64,000 nucleotides of DNA. Origin: Hyphomicrobiaceae bacterium. Lineage in GTDB: Bacteria; Pseudomonadota; Alphaproteobacteria; Rhizobiales; Hyphomicrobiaceae. The stretch spans positions 62,001 to 126,000 of the forward strand of contig JAGRKV010000075.1 in NCBI GenBank assembly GCA_020442165.1, in the 5' to 3' direction. Made by a program: the position numbers and the translations under genes. Positions within the stretch are counted from its first letter, which is position 1; each line of letters opens with the position of its first letter. Under the pieces are notes generated by a model. The model was not told the origin of the DNA and ran no database searches. It worked only from the letters and a program-made list of their open reading frames with translations. Positions 17,074 to 25,626 of this stretch are shown here, piece by piece.

Positions 17074-17543
17074 GAACCGTCCTCATTCTTGGGTGGTGGC
17101 AACGAAACGCGGCCATCTGTGCTGACTGGGAAAAACGGATTGTACGCCACCTCCCACAAGTGCCCGTCCGGATCTGCAAAGTAGCCGGAATAGCCACCCC
17201 AGAATACTTTCTGCGCCGGCTTGGTGATGCGTCCGCCGCAGCTTTCAGCAAATGTCAGCGCGGCATCCACTTCCACTTCGCTTGCCAGGTTGATGGCGCA
17301 GGTTACTCCGCGGAAGCCATCGCCCATGTGCGGCACGTTGGCATCCTCGGCGAGAGGCTGCCGTCCGAAAAGTGCGAGTGCCACGCCGTTCGACATGGCG
17401 AAGAAGACGACGGCTTTGTTCTGAAAGTCGGCGGCCTGGAACCCAAGCCGCTCATAGAACGCGCGCGACCGCGCAACGTCCGCCACGCCGAGAGTGACGA
17501 GTGAGAGCCGCTGCGGTAATCCACCTGTCGCTTTTGAGCTCAC
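17070..17543 (-). CDS. VOC-family (glyoxalase-like) protein
   Basis: A single vicinal-oxygen-chelate domain: SLVTLGVADVARSRAFYERLG at the start, YFADPDGHLWEVAYNP at the end, with the paired beta-alpha-beta repeats of glyoxalase/bleomycin-resistance proteins. The start is unsettled: GTG 17543 gives 157 residues and begins close to the domain, while ATG 17675 would add 44 Ser/Thr/Asn-rich residues and overlap the enoyl-CoA hydratase stop. Metal ligands cannot be assigned safely. It lies between the enoyl-CoA hydratase and CoA-binding genes on one strand, probably one operon. Confidence 0.8.
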   Translation of the reverse strand: MSSKATGGLPQRLSLVTLGVADVARSRAFYERLGFQAADFQNKAVVFFAMSNGVALALFGRQPLAEDANVPHMGDGFRGVTCAINLASEVEVDAALTFAESCGGRITKPAQKVFWGGYSGYFADPDGHLWEVAYNPFFPVSTDGRVSLPPPKNEDGS

Positions 17544-17659
17544 TGCGGGATCGTTTCGTGTTGCGGGTCGATCTTGAGCGACGGAGTTGAGGGAGTTGAG
17601 GGGCGTGCGTTCTGGCGCGGCGGTGCTGCCTTTTTCATTGCGAGCCAACAACGGCGCAC

Positions 17660-18481
17660 TCAACAGCCCTTCCATACCGGCGTGCGCTTTTCGAGAAAGG
17701 CGCTGATACCTTCCTCGGCGTCGCGATAGAGCATGTTCTCCACCATCACCTTGACGGCGTGATCGTAGGCTTCGGCCAACGGCATCTCCGCCTGACGGTA
17801 GAAGGTTTCCTTGCCGGTGGCGACGGTCGCCGTCGATTTCGCTGAAATACGGCGCGCGAACTCCAACGCGCCATGCATCACCTGGTCGGCGGGAACCATG
17901 CAATTGACCAGACCATAGTGTGCGGCATCGGCGGCGCTTATCATATCGCCCAGCAGCAGCATCTCCATGGCGCGCTTGCGCGGTACATTGCGCGTCAGGG
18001 CCACCATGGGCGTTGAACAGAAGAGGCCGATGTTGACGCCGGGCGTGCAGAATTTCGCCGTCTCCGCCGCGACCGCAAGATCACAAGTTGCGACAAGCTG
18101 GCAACCGGCTGCTGTCGCGGTGGCGTGCACGGCGGCGATGACCGGCTTGGGACATTTGACAATCGCCTGCATGAGCGTTGCGCATTTGCTCATGGTCTGG
18201 CGGTAGAACTCGCGGCCGCCATCGGGATCGCGGCGATGCGCTGTCATTTCCTTGAGATCATGACCGGCACAAAACGCGGTACCGTTGGCTGCGATGACGA
18301 TGGCGGCAACCTCGTCATCAGAGCTGAGTTCCTCAACTGCCACATGCAGGGCCGCCATCATGCCCAGCGACAGTGCGTTGCGCTGCTGGGGACGGTCGAG
18401 GGTGATGACCGCGATGCCAGGTTCGGGCTTCGATACGATAGCGGGAGCACCGCCTGCCGACTTGTGCGGAATGTCCTGCAT
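17660..18481 (-). CDS. enoyl-CoA hydratase/isomerase family protein
   Basis: A 273-residue crotonase-fold protein. The first oxyanion-hole block is AFCAGHDLKEM near residues 71-81 and the second region reads AAGCQLVATCDLAVA near 125-139. The AGHDLKEM form resembles the ECHDC3-type branch; one of the two catalytic Glu positions of true hydratases is not clear, so the reaction is uncertain. The ATG follows GAGGTGG. It is first in a likely operon with VOC and CoA-binding proteins. Confidence 0.88.
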   Translation of the reverse strand: MQDIPHKSAGGAPAIVSKPEPGIAVITLDRPQQRNALSLGMMAALHVAVEELSSDDEVAAIVIAANGTAFCAGHDLKEMTAHRRDPDGGREFYRQTMSKCATLMQAIVKCPKPVIAAVHATATAAGCQLVATCDLAVAAETAKFCTPGVNIGLFCSTPMVALTRNVPRKRAMEMLLLGDMISAADAAHYGLVNCMVPADQVMHGALEFARRISAKSTATVATGKETFYRQAEMPLAEAYDHAVKVMVENMLYRDAEEGISAFLEKRTPVWKGC

Positions 18482-18606
18482 GTCACCACCTCGATATATA
18501 AATCAAGCCGGCGGCCAGCCTACAGCCAACCGCCGGCGAAACAAGCTTGCCAGCCGCGCAGCGCGCCATCTCCGGTCTTTTGCGGATCGGAGCGCTGCGC
18601 CAACTG

Positions 18607-19125
18607 CTATTGCAGTGCGGCCTCGATCTCGGCCCTGTACTGCTTGACGACGTCGATGTTCTCCTTGTGCTCAAGGGGCGGCGTCGTCTGGATTGCTTCC
18701 TTGAGTTCGTCGACAAGCTTCTTCTTCTCATCGGCGGGAATGGTGCTGTCGGCCTCGATTTCCGTCAGCTCCTTCTTCAGCGCCTCTTGAGGATCCGTGA
18801 ATGCCCCCGTCTCGGGATCCAGTCCTGCCATGACGATCGACACATTGGCCGCGACGTCATCCAACTCCTGGAAGTTCTGGAAGCCATACTTCTTGGCGAT
18901 CGACTCCAGTTCGTTCTGAAGTGCATCGTCCGGCTTGTCGCCAGCGTCCTGCAACTTCGCTGAAACGGCGGCCAAGTCCTTTTGGGCTGCGATGAAGCCC
19001 TTGACGTGCTGCTCCGTGAGCTTGATCTGGGTTACGTCCTGGGCGGCTGCGGGTACAACCGAGACCGTGACCGAGAGGAGAAGTGTCATAATCAGTGCAA
19101 TAACGTGCCGACCGATAAAACGCAT
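18607..19125 (-). CDS. exported helical protein of unknown function
   Basis: A 172-residue protein; the ATG at 19125 is preceded by AAGGAACG and is followed by a signal peptide (MRFIGRHVIALIM, hydrophobic core, PAAAQ). The mature part is charged, rich in Glu, Lys, Asp and Ala, and predicted almost entirely helical, with a central GFQNFQELDDVAANVSIVM segment. I do not recognise a family. No cysteines remain in the mature part. It stands alone between the enoyl-CoA hydratase and the divergent PaaI thioesterase. Confidence 0.75.
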   Translation of the reverse strand: MRFIGRHVIALIMTLLLSVTVSVVPAAAQDVTQIKLTEQHVKGFIAAQKDLAAVSAKLQDAGDKPDDALQNELESIAKKYGFQNFQELDDVAANVSIVMAGLDPETGAFTDPQEALKKELTEIEADSTIPADEKKKLVDELKEAIQTTPPLEHKENIDVVKQYRAEIEAALQ

Positions 19126-19208
19126 TGAGCGTTCCTTCCTGTTCTTGATTGCCGACAACTCGAACGAACTCGAAGCAATGCTACCGCGAGAAGTGAGACG
19201 GGATTAAG

Positions 19209-19679
19209 ATGAACCACCGCCGACCGGACAATCCATCGGCAGCCTCCGCAGCGCTGTTGCCCCTCGACAGGGTCAGCGCGCTTATGAAGGAACATTTTCC
19301 TCAAGTCGGCGACGGCGGCAAGCTTATCTTGATCGACGAGGTGGGCCCGTCCCACGCCGCACTCCGCCTGCCAGAAAGTCAAGAACACCTGCGCCCTGGC
19401 GGCACAGTTTCGGGGCCGGCGATGGTGATGCTGGCTGATGTAGCAGTCTACGTCGCAATTCTCGCGACACTGGGCGAGGGTGCCCTGCAAGCCGTAACCA
19501 CTTCGCTCAACGTCAATTTTCTGAAGCGACCGAAGCCGGGAACGCTGCGGGCCAAGGCCACATTGCTCAAAGTCGGCAAGCGGCTGGTGGTGGGGGAAGT
19601 CGCCATTTTTGACGACGACCAGTCCACTCTGCTGGCACACGTCACGGCAACATACGCGCTGCCGGACTATTGTGGGTAA
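19209..19679 (+). CDS. PaaI-family hotdog thioesterase
   Basis: A 156-residue hotdog-fold protein. The central helix and following strands read GGTVSGPAMVMLADVAVYVAIL, then TTSLNVNFLKRP, a typical PaaI/4HBT arrangement in which an Asp or Glu on the central helix activates water; here Asp77 is the candidate. Family members hydrolyse aryl- or acyl-CoA thioesters. It is a single gene, divergent from the exported protein and upstream of rplM. Confidence 0.88.
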   Translation: MNHRRPDNPSAASAALLPLDRVSALMKEHFPQVGDGGKLILIDEVGPSHAALRLPESQEHLRPGGTVSGPAMVMLADVAVYVAILATLGEGALQAVTTSLNVNFLKRPKPGTLRAKATLLKVGKRLVVGEVAIFDDDQSTLLAHVTATYALPDYCG

Positions 19680-19683
19680 ATTA

Positions 19684-19701
19684 ATACCACCATGGTGGTA
19701 T
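19684..19701. promoter_or_regulatory. 18-base perfect palindrome upstream of rplM
   Basis: ATACCACCATGGTGGTAT is fully self-complementary. It begins 5 bases after the PaaI stop codon and lies 213 bases before rplM, inside an AT-richer stretch than its surroundings. It could be an operator, or a terminator-like structure for the thioesterase transcript, though no T-tract follows. Confidence 0.6.
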
Positions 19702-19913
19702 ACTATTACCGCATCTATTACTGCGTTGATTTTTCGTTGTATTCTTTGGTCAGCGCTTTTTCGTTTGACAGATTCCCGTGACGCGATTAGTCACCGCACA
19801 TCCTTGCTGCCAGCTGGCGGCAAGGCGCAACATTTCCAATCAGACCCACGGTCGAAATGGCTTGCGGAACCTCGAGCGGTCCCATGATGCCTTACGACCG
19901 TCAGGAGATCCTC

Positions 19914-20375
19914 ATGAAGACCTTCGTCGCCAAGCCAGGCGAGGTGGACAAGAAGTGGGTTGTGATCGACGCCGACGGTCTCGTCGTTGGCCGTCTTGCA
20001 GCGCTCATTGCCACCCGCCTCAAGGGCAAGCACCGCGCCATCTACACGCCGCACGTTGACTGCGGCGACAACATCATTGTCGTCAACGCCGAGAAGGTGG
20101 TCTTCACCGGCCGGAAGTTCGAGGACAAGGTCTATCACTGGCACACCGGGCATCCTGGTGGCATCAAGAGCCGTACGCCGCGCCAGATCATCGAGGGCAA
20201 GTTTCCCGAGCGCGTGATCGAAAAGGCTGTCGAGCGCATGCTGAAGCGGGGACCGCTGCAGCGCCGGCTGATGCGCAATCTCAAGGTCTACAAGGGCCCT
20301 GAGCATCCGCACACCGCGCAGAACCCGACGAAGCTCGACATCGCCAAGTTGAACACCAAGAACACGAGGGCCTAA
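19914..20375 (+). CDS. rplM: 50S ribosomal protein L13
   Basis: A 153-residue L13, starting at ATG 19914 behind AGGAGATCC; an upstream in-frame ATG at 19857 would add residues not found in the family. Conserved blocks are [31 protein letters not shown] and the basic [19 protein letters not shown] segment. L13 is an early-assembly protein of the large subunit. It is followed after 6 bases by rpsI in the usual rplM-rpsI operon. Confidence 0.97.
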   Translation: MKTFVAKPGEVDKKWVVIDADGLVVGRLAALIATRLKGKHRAIYTPHVDCGDNIIVVNAEKVVFTGRKFEDKVYHWHTGHPGGIKSRTPRQIIEGKFPERVIEKAVERMLKRGPLQRRLMRNLKVYKGPEHPHTAQNPTKLDIAKLNTKNTRA

Positions 20376-20381
20376 AGGACC

Positions 20382-20858
20382 ATGTCGACAGAGACCAAGA
20401 CACTGGAGGACCTCGGCGGGCTCAAGGGTGACACCCCGGCCGCACCGGTCCATGTCCAAAAACTCGACGCGCATGGCCGCGCCTATGCCACCGGCAAGCG
20501 CAAGGATGCCGTGGCGCGCGTATGGCTGAAGCCGGGACGCGGCAAGATCACCGTCAACGACAAGGACTATACGTCCTACTTCGCCCGGCCGGTGCTGCAG
20601 ATGCTGTTGATGCAGCCGATCAACGCGGTCAACCGCGCCGATCAGTACGATATCAACGTGACGGTGGCAGGCGGCGGACTTTCGGGTCAGGCCGGTGCCG
20701 TTCGCCATGGCATCTCGAAAGCGTTGACCTATTACGAACCGGAGCTGCGCTCCACGCTCAAGCGTGGCGGCTTCCTGACACGCGACAGCCGCACTGTCGA
20801 ACGCAAGAAGTACGGCCGCGCGAAAGCTCGCCGCAGCTTCCAGTTCTCGAAGCGCTAA
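20382..20858 (+). CDS. rpsI: 30S ribosomal protein S9
   Basis: A 158-residue S9 with an alphaproteobacterial N-terminal extension (about 30 residues) before the core block [20 protein letters not shown]. The C-terminus ends [16 protein letters not shown], the conserved basic tail that reaches toward the decoding site. It is the second gene of the rplM-rpsI operon and is followed by a strong terminator. Confidence 0.97.
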   Translation: MSTETKTLEDLGGLKGDTPAAPVHVQKLDAHGRAYATGKRKDAVARVWLKPGRGKITVNDKDYTSYFARPVLQMLLMQPINAVNRADQYDINVTVAGGGLSGQAGAVRHGISKALTYYEPELRSTLKRGGFLTRDSRTVERKKYGRAKARRSFQFSKR

Positions 20859-20885
20859 AACGGGCTCGTTCAATCCGCATGTCTG

Positions 20886-20921
20886 GAACAGCCCGCCCCG
20901 CTCGGCGGGCTGTTCTGTTTT
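20886..20921 (+). terminator. rho-independent terminator of rplM-rpsI
   Basis: GAACAGCCCGCC (20886-20897) and GGCGGGCTGTTC (20904-20915) form a perfect 12-base stem with a 6-base loop, followed by TGTTTT. It starts 28 bases after the rpsI stop codon. Confidence 0.93.
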
Positions 20922-20968
20922 GTCCTGGAGCTCACTTGTAAGACTCCTGAAGCGATGCAACATAACGC

Positions 20969-21060
20969 CTCGGGGCGCGCGCTCGATACACCGGCAGCCG
21001 CACGATGGCCGCTTACCCGCTGCACCCAGCGCCGGTAGCAATTGACCCCGAGAGGATCTG
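20969..21060 (+). promoter_or_regulatory. structured leader candidate upstream of terC
   Basis: CTCGGGG (20969-20975) pairs perfectly with CCCCGAG (21046-21052), and inside it ACCGGC (20990-20995) pairs with GCCGGT (21031-21036). The 3' strand of the outer helix runs into the purine-rich GAGAGG ribosome-site region before the terC ATG. This is riboswitch-like geometry. I looked for the yybP-ykoY (manganese) motif common before terC genes and do not see its conserved loops, so the ligand, if any, is unknown. Confidence 0.45.
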
Positions 21061-21064
21061 AGAG

Positions 21065-21829
21065 ATGGAAAGTCTGGCGTTCAGCGCGGCAACCATGATG
21101 TCGGACCTCGCGACCGAGATCGGCCATCTCGTCTCGCCACACTGGTGGCAGGCCAATCTCATGGCGCTTATCAATATCCTCATCATCGACCTGACGCTGG
21201 CGGGCGACAATGCCATCGTGGTGGGCATGGCTGCTTCGCGTGTTCGCGAAGACATGCGCGCCAAGGTGATCTTCTGGGGTATCGCCGGCGCGGTGGTTCT
21301 GAGAATCCTGTTTTCAGGCATTGCCCAGCAGATGCTGCAGGTGATCGGTCTTACATTGGCCGGCGGCCTACTGTTGCTCTTCGTTTGCTGGAAAATGTAC
21401 CGCCAGATTGTCGACGGTGACGAACATTCCATCGAAGCGGTCGAGGCCAGTCTCGGATCGGATGCGCCCAAAGATAATACGACCAGCTTCTGGGGCGCAT
21501 TGTCGACAATCATCCTTGCCGACCTGTCGATGTCGCTCGACAATGTTCTTGCGGTCGCTGGAGCAGCGGGTGAGTCCGTGCTGGTGCTCGTGATCGGCCT
21601 CGCGGTCGCGATCATCCTGATGGCTATCGCCTCGACATATATTGCCAAGCTGCTCTCGCGATATCCATGGATCGCGTGGCTTGGCCTCATCATCATCCTC
21701 TTCGTCGCTCTCGACATGATCTATCGTGATAGCCACCAGATCGCCTGCCAGTCATATGGCATCGGCTGCTCCGAAACGATCTTCGACGGTATCAAGCATA
21801 GGCTGGGCATCGGTCCCGGCGCCCACTAG
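21065..21829 (+). CDS. TerC-family membrane protein
   Basis: A 254-residue protein with about seven hydrophobic segments. It carries the two paired acidic motifs of the family, DLTLAGDNAIVVGMAA near residues 40-55 and DLSMSLDNVLAVAGAA near 154-169, which probably form a metal-binding site within the membrane. TerC/YjbE/Alx relatives export manganese or help metallate secreted proteins. A short Asp-rich cytoplasmic loop separates the two halves. It has its own leader after the rpsI terminator and is followed after 15 bases by argC. Confidence 0.92.
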   Translation: MESLAFSAATMMSDLATEIGHLVSPHWWQANLMALINILIIDLTLAGDNAIVVGMAASRVREDMRAKVIFWGIAGAVVLRILFSGIAQQMLQVIGLTLAGGLLLLFVCWKMYRQIVDGDEHSIEAVEASLGSDAPKDNTTSFWGALSTIILADLSMSLDNVLAVAGAAGESVLVLVIGLAVAIILMAIASTYIAKLLSRYPWIAWLGLIIILFVALDMIYRDSHQIACQSYGIGCSETIFDGIKHRLGIGPGAH

Positions 21830-21844
21830 AGGGGACCACGGCTC

Positions 21845-22810
21845 ATGGCTCCGGTAGAAACGAAAGTTGCAGCCGCGAAGTCCGGCACAGCAACCGTCTT
21901 CATCGATGGCGAAGCGGGAACGACGGGTCTTGAGATTCGCGAACGGCTTGCTGTCGCTTCTGACATCACCGTGCGTTCAATCGATCCCGAAAAGCGCAAA
22001 GATCCAGCAGCACGCGCGCAGCTGATGCGCGAGGTTGACCTTGTGGTGCTGTGCCTGCCAGACGATGCGGCGCTGGAAGCAGTGGCTCTTGCCGATGGCC
22101 TTGGCTCGGACGCACCGCGGATCGTGGATGCTTCGACAGCCCACAGGGTTGCCGATGGCTGGTCCTATGGTTTTGCGGAACTCAACGCGGCACAGGCCAA
22201 GTCGATCAGGCAGGCGAAGCGTGTGGCCAATCCAGGCTGCTATCCGACCGGCGCCATCGCGCTCATCAGGCCGCTCGTCGACGCCGGCGTCATCCCCACC
22301 GATTATCCCATAACCGTCAATGCTGTGTCGGGCTATTCCGGCGGCGGCAAATCGATGATCGAAGCCTACGAGGTCAAGAAGACTGCACCGTCGTTCGAAC
22401 TCTATGGGCTTGGGCTGGAGCACAAGCACGTTCCCGAGCTACAGAAGTATTCCGGGCTATCGCGCCGGCCGATCTTCGTTCCGTCCGTCGGCAATTTCCG
22501 CCAGGGCATGCTGGTTTCGGTGCCGTTGCATCTTGATACGCTGCCGGGCAAGCCATCGGCCGGCGATCTGGAGGCGATATTGGCGCGCCACTATGAGGGC
22601 GGCAAGCTTGTCAGTGTCGTGGATGCTTCCGTATTCAAGGGGCGCATAACTGCTGAAGATCTCAATGGCACCGACAAGATGCAGCTTGCCGTGTTTGCGC
22701 ATCCTGGCCACCGGCAAGCCGTGCTCGTCGCGCGTCTCGATAATCTCGGCAAAGGCGCGTCGGGGGCCGCCGTGCAGAACATCCGGCTGATGCTGGGGCT
22801 CGACACCTGA
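21845..22810 (+). CDS. argC: N-acetyl-gamma-glutamyl-phosphate reductase (short, type 2)
   Basis: A 321-residue NADPH-dependent reductase of arginine synthesis, converting N-acetylglutamyl-phosphate to the semialdehyde. The N-terminus VFIDGEAGTTGLEIRERL is the type 2 form found in many proteobacteria; the active-site cysteine is in ANPGCYPTGAI and the histidine region follows in the C-terminal part (AHPGHRQAVLVARLDN). It follows terC by 15 bases and converges with the heme A synthase gene. The N-terminal ~18 residues (AAAKSGTA) are a non-conserved extension. Confidence 0.95.
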   Translation: MAPVETKVAAAKSGTATVFIDGEAGTTGLEIRERLAVASDITVRSIDPEKRKDPAARAQLMREVDLVVLCLPDDAALEAVALADGLGSDAPRIVDASTAHRVADGWSYGFAELNAAQAKSIRQAKRVANPGCYPTGAIALIRPLVDAGVIPTDYPITVNAVSGYSGGGKSMIEAYEVKKTAPSFELYGLGLEHKHVPELQKYSGLSRRPIFVPSVGNFRQGMLVSVPLHLDTLPGKPSAGDLEAILARHYEGGKLVSVVDASVFKGRITAEDLNGTDKMQLAVFAHPGHRQAVLVARLDNLGKGASGAAVQNIRLMLGLDT

Positions 22811-22829
22811 GATCACGATGGCGCTGGCG

Positions 22830-23939
22830 TCAATGCCGCGCAGGTGAGCGCACGACTCTATGCAGATGCCAGACGGCAGCGGCAAAGACGATCGCCGCAC
22901 CGCCTTGATGCGCGAGTCCCAGTCCAATAGGAATCTGTCCCTGAGCCAACAAGAGCGTCGCGATGCCCAGGCCGATCTGCGCTGCGATCGCCACGACGAC
23001 GGCGGACGCCGACAGCTGCAACGCGCCATCATCGACTCCGCGCAAAGTGATTAGCTGCCAGACCGCAATGATCGCGACCAGATAGGCCATCATGCGATGA
23101 TCGAACTGCACGGTCGTGACGTTCTCAAAGACGTTGAGATACCACGGCGACATTGATAGCAAGCCGCCGGGGATCATGTGACCGTCCATCAAGGGCCATG
23201 TGTTGTAGGTGAGGCCCGCCTTCAAACCGGCGACCAGCGCGCCAAGCAGGACCTGGACGAACAGCGTCAGCACCAGGATCGCGGCTAGCCGGACGTGCCG
23301 GCCGCCAACCGTTTCAAGGCGAATGGCGTGCGCTGGACGGCGGGTTTCGCCGGCGAGCCAGATCAGCGCGCCCAGGATGACGAAGGCGGTGCCCAGATGC
23401 AAAGCAAGCCTGTAGTGGCTGACGTCGACGCGATCGGCCAGGCCCGATTTCACCATGTACCAGCCGATGACACCCTGGAGACCGCCCAGTGCCAGAACAC
23501 CGACAAGCTTGCCCCCCATGCCCTGCGGGATCTTGCGCAACAGCCAGAACGCCAGCAGCGGAAGTGCGAAGGCAATACCGATGAAGCGGCCGAGGAAGCG
23601 GTGCGACCATTCCCACCAGTAGATCGCCTTGAAGGCTTCAAGCGACATGCCCTTGTTGACCTGCTCATATTCCGGAATGAGCTTGTACTTCTCGAAGGCT
23701 TCGAGCCAATGCGCCTCATTCAGCGGCGGGATGGCGCCGATGATTGGCTGCCACTCGGTGATCGAGAGGCCAGAATCGGTGAGCCGCGTCGCGCCGCCGA
23801 CGACGATCATTGCAAAGACGAGAGCTGCGACGCATAGCAGCCAGATACGCACAGCGTTTGTCTGTCCCATTTCAGAATCCAGCGGCAACGCCCCTGCCCT
23901 TTCGACACCCGCGGGGCGGGTTCGCGAATAGACTGACAT
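22830..23939 (-). CDS. ctaA: heme A synthase (COX15/CtaA)
   Basis: A 369-residue, eight-helix membrane protein that converts haem O to haem A for cytochrome aa3 oxidase. The start ATG 23939 follows AAGGACC; longer frames add unrelated residues. Family blocks are VVGGATRLTDSGLSITEWQPI, YWWEWSHRFLGR (haem ligand His), YRLALHLGTAF, TYNTWPLMDGHMIP, VQFDHRMMAYLV and LAHQGGAAIVFA. It implies an aa3-type terminal oxidase. It is convergent with argC, 19 bases apart. Confidence 0.95.
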   Translation of the reverse strand: MSVYSRTRPAGVERAGALPLDSEMGQTNAVRIWLLCVAALVFAMIVVGGATRLTDSGLSITEWQPIIGAIPPLNEAHWLEAFEKYKLIPEYEQVNKGMSLEAFKAIYWWEWSHRFLGRFIGIAFALPLLAFWLLRKIPQGMGGKLVGVLALGGLQGVIGWYMVKSGLADRVDVSHYRLALHLGTAFVILGALIWLAGETRRPAHAIRLETVGGRHVRLAAILVLTLFVQVLLGALVAGLKAGLTYNTWPLMDGHMIPGGLLSMSPWYLNVFENVTTVQFDHRMMAYLVAIIAVWQLITLRGVDDGALQLSASAVVVAIAAQIGLGIATLLLAQGQIPIGLGLAHQGGAAIVFAAAVWHLHRVVRSPARH

Positions 23940-24073
23940 CACTGTTAAGGTCCTTGTGCTGCCTCGCCGGGTCTGATTAATGGTCGACGCGGTCCCGTTC
24001 AATGGGCAAGGAGATCGCACCCATGCCCGGCGGCACACCTTGGGAGCACTCGCGGACCTCTGCCGGAGGCATA

Positions 24074-24298
24074 ATGACCATCAGGACGCGCAAACTCATC
24101 GGGACAATCCTGCTGTTGGTGTTCCTTGCGATCTATGCACTACTCGCAATGGCCGTTGCGGTTGTGCTGCAGGTGCATGAAGCATCCAAGCTGGCCGAAC
24201 TCGCCTATTATTTCGTCGCTGGGTTGTCCTGGGTGGTCCCCGCCGGGGCCATTATCAGCTGGATGGGACGCCCTGACAGTCCCAAAAGCGGCACCTGA
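24074..24298 (+). CDS. DUF2842 small membrane protein
   Basis: A 74-residue protein with two hydrophobic helices (about residues 8-32 and 44-63), starting at the ATG behind GGAGGC. The pattern TIRTRKLIGTILLLVFLAIYALLAM and the ending WVVPAGAIISWMGRPD match the DUF2842 family confined to alphaproteobacteria. Function unknown. It is divergent from heme A synthase and converges on the polysaccharide deacetylase. Confidence 0.88.
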   Translation: MTIRTRKLIGTILLLVFLAIYALLAMAVAVVLQVHEASKLAELAYYFVAGLSWVVPAGAIISWMGRPDSPKSGT

Positions 24299-24335
24299 TT
24301 GTGGCACCTGCAGGTGGCTGACACGGGGTAGTGCG

Positions 24336-25496
24336 TTAGGACATCGCGGTAGAGGAGCGCGCCGCCAGCGGGCCTTGATTGGCAACGCGGCCAATCGCGT
24401 TCCAGAGCCTGAACGGCACGCCCGAAAGCATGACCTTGATGTAGCGGCAGTCCTGGTAGTCGCCGTTGAGCGAGAAGCGCGGCAGCGCGGCCAGCTGATC
24501 TACGTGGGCCGCATCGATGAGGCCCTTGCGGGTTGTTACCGCGGTGGCAACGCCAAGCTCGTTCGCAATCGCAAACTCCCGATCACCGGCACTTAACTCA
24601 CAGCCATAAGGATAGCTGAAGTGCCGGCATGGTGCGCCCAGTTCCTGTTCGATCCGCAAGATGCTGTCGCGGATCTCTTGGCGTACCATTTCGGCATCGA
24701 GCTTGGAGAGCGCCATATGGCTGCAGGTGTGAGCGCCTATGGTGACAAGCGGATCGGCCGCCATCTCCCGCAACTCGTCCCAATTCATCATGAGTTGCTG
24801 ACACAATGCATCGCGGTCGAAACCCTGTTGCTCAGCGAGTTTGGCGACAGCTGCCCGCGCCTGGTCCTCAGGAATTCTCCGCAGCCACCAGTAGATCTCC
24901 TCGTAGGCGCGCTCCTTGGCCTCGACTGAGGCAAGATCGAAGCGGCGGATGGCGCCATCGATTTCGGTGGAGATGGTGTCTGCGCTTTCGATAACCTTTT
25001 CCAGTGTCAGCCACCACAGGTCGCCATGTCCGTCCGCATAATCGGTTGGAACATAAATGGTAAACGGAACGCCATAGCGCTTGAACACCGGGTAGGCATA
25101 TTCGAGATTGTCGCGATAGCCGTCGTCCAGCGTGAAGCAAGCGAAGGGGCGCTCAGGCGTCGAGGTTCCGATCCGGCTGGGCAATTCATCGATGCTGATG
25201 ATTTCGAAGCCGCTCTCGATCACCTGGGTAATGACTTTTTCGAGGAAATCGGGCGTGACTTTGAGAATCCGGTTCGGCTCGAACGGGCGAACTGACTCAT
25301 CCGTGACGCGATGGAGCATGAAGATGACGCCGTTGCCCCGGGTAAACGGTGCAGCCAATCCGTCAGCACCGGTGTAGTGCATGACAGACAGCGCGGCCTT
25401 CAGCAGCTTCGTTCCTCGTCGGCTCATTACAACAATCGGCTTTTTTGCGAATATTTCGGACGCACGACGCAAATCTTGCGAGGTGATGGAACCCAT
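24336..25496 (-). CDS. NodB-type polysaccharide deacetylase
   Basis: A protein of 386 residues (or 363 from the ATG at 25427, which may be the true start; neither has a clear ribosome site). The NodB homology domain shows motif 1 FACFTLDDGYRDN (catalytic and metal Asp), motif 2 GAHTCSHMALS (the two metal His) and FSYPYGCE, followed by LPRFSLNG. Such enzymes remove N- or O-acetyl groups from polysaccharides. There is no signal peptide in the shorter form, suggesting a cytosolic or inner-membrane-side role on lipid-linked intermediates. It is 130 bases downstream of the Wzc-like gene in the exopolysaccharide locus. Confidence 0.9.
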   Translation of the reverse strand: MGSITSQDLRRASEIFAKKPIVVMSRRGTKLLKAALSVMHYTGADGLAAPFTRGNGVIFMLHRVTDESVRPFEPNRILKVTPDFLEKVITQVIESGFEIISIDELPSRIGTSTPERPFACFTLDDGYRDNLEYAYPVFKRYGVPFTIYVPTDYADGHGDLWWLTLEKVIESADTISTEIDGAIRRFDLASVEAKERAYEEIYWWLRRIPEDQARAAVAKLAEQQGFDRDALCQQLMMNWDELREMAADPLVTIGAHTCSHMALSKLDAEMVRQEIRDSILRIEQELGAPCRHFSYPYGCELSAGDREFAIANELGVATAVTTRKGLIDAAHVDQLAALPRFSLNGDYQDCRYIKVMLSGVPFRLWNAIGRVANQGPLAARSSTAMS

Positions 25497-25626
25497 GCAA
25501 TCGCCGTGCAGCTTGAGTGAAAAGCCCCCTGTTGCTCCAATTCATAATCAAGCAAGGGTTAATGGGCCGGGAACCGGTCTGCGGCCACGGCCCCCCACTC
25601 AGCTGTTTTTGCGCCGATCGCTGCCG

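Noticed and set aside
20922..21064. A yybP-ykoY manganese riboswitch before terC
   Set aside because: The conserved loop sequences of that class are not visible; only nested helices can be supported, so it is reported as an unclassified leader.
24305..24316. CACCTGCAGGTG palindrome between DUF2842 and the deacetylase
   Set aside because: A 12-base dyad is expected by chance at this scale and lies between two convergent gene ends, so it is not argued to be an operator.
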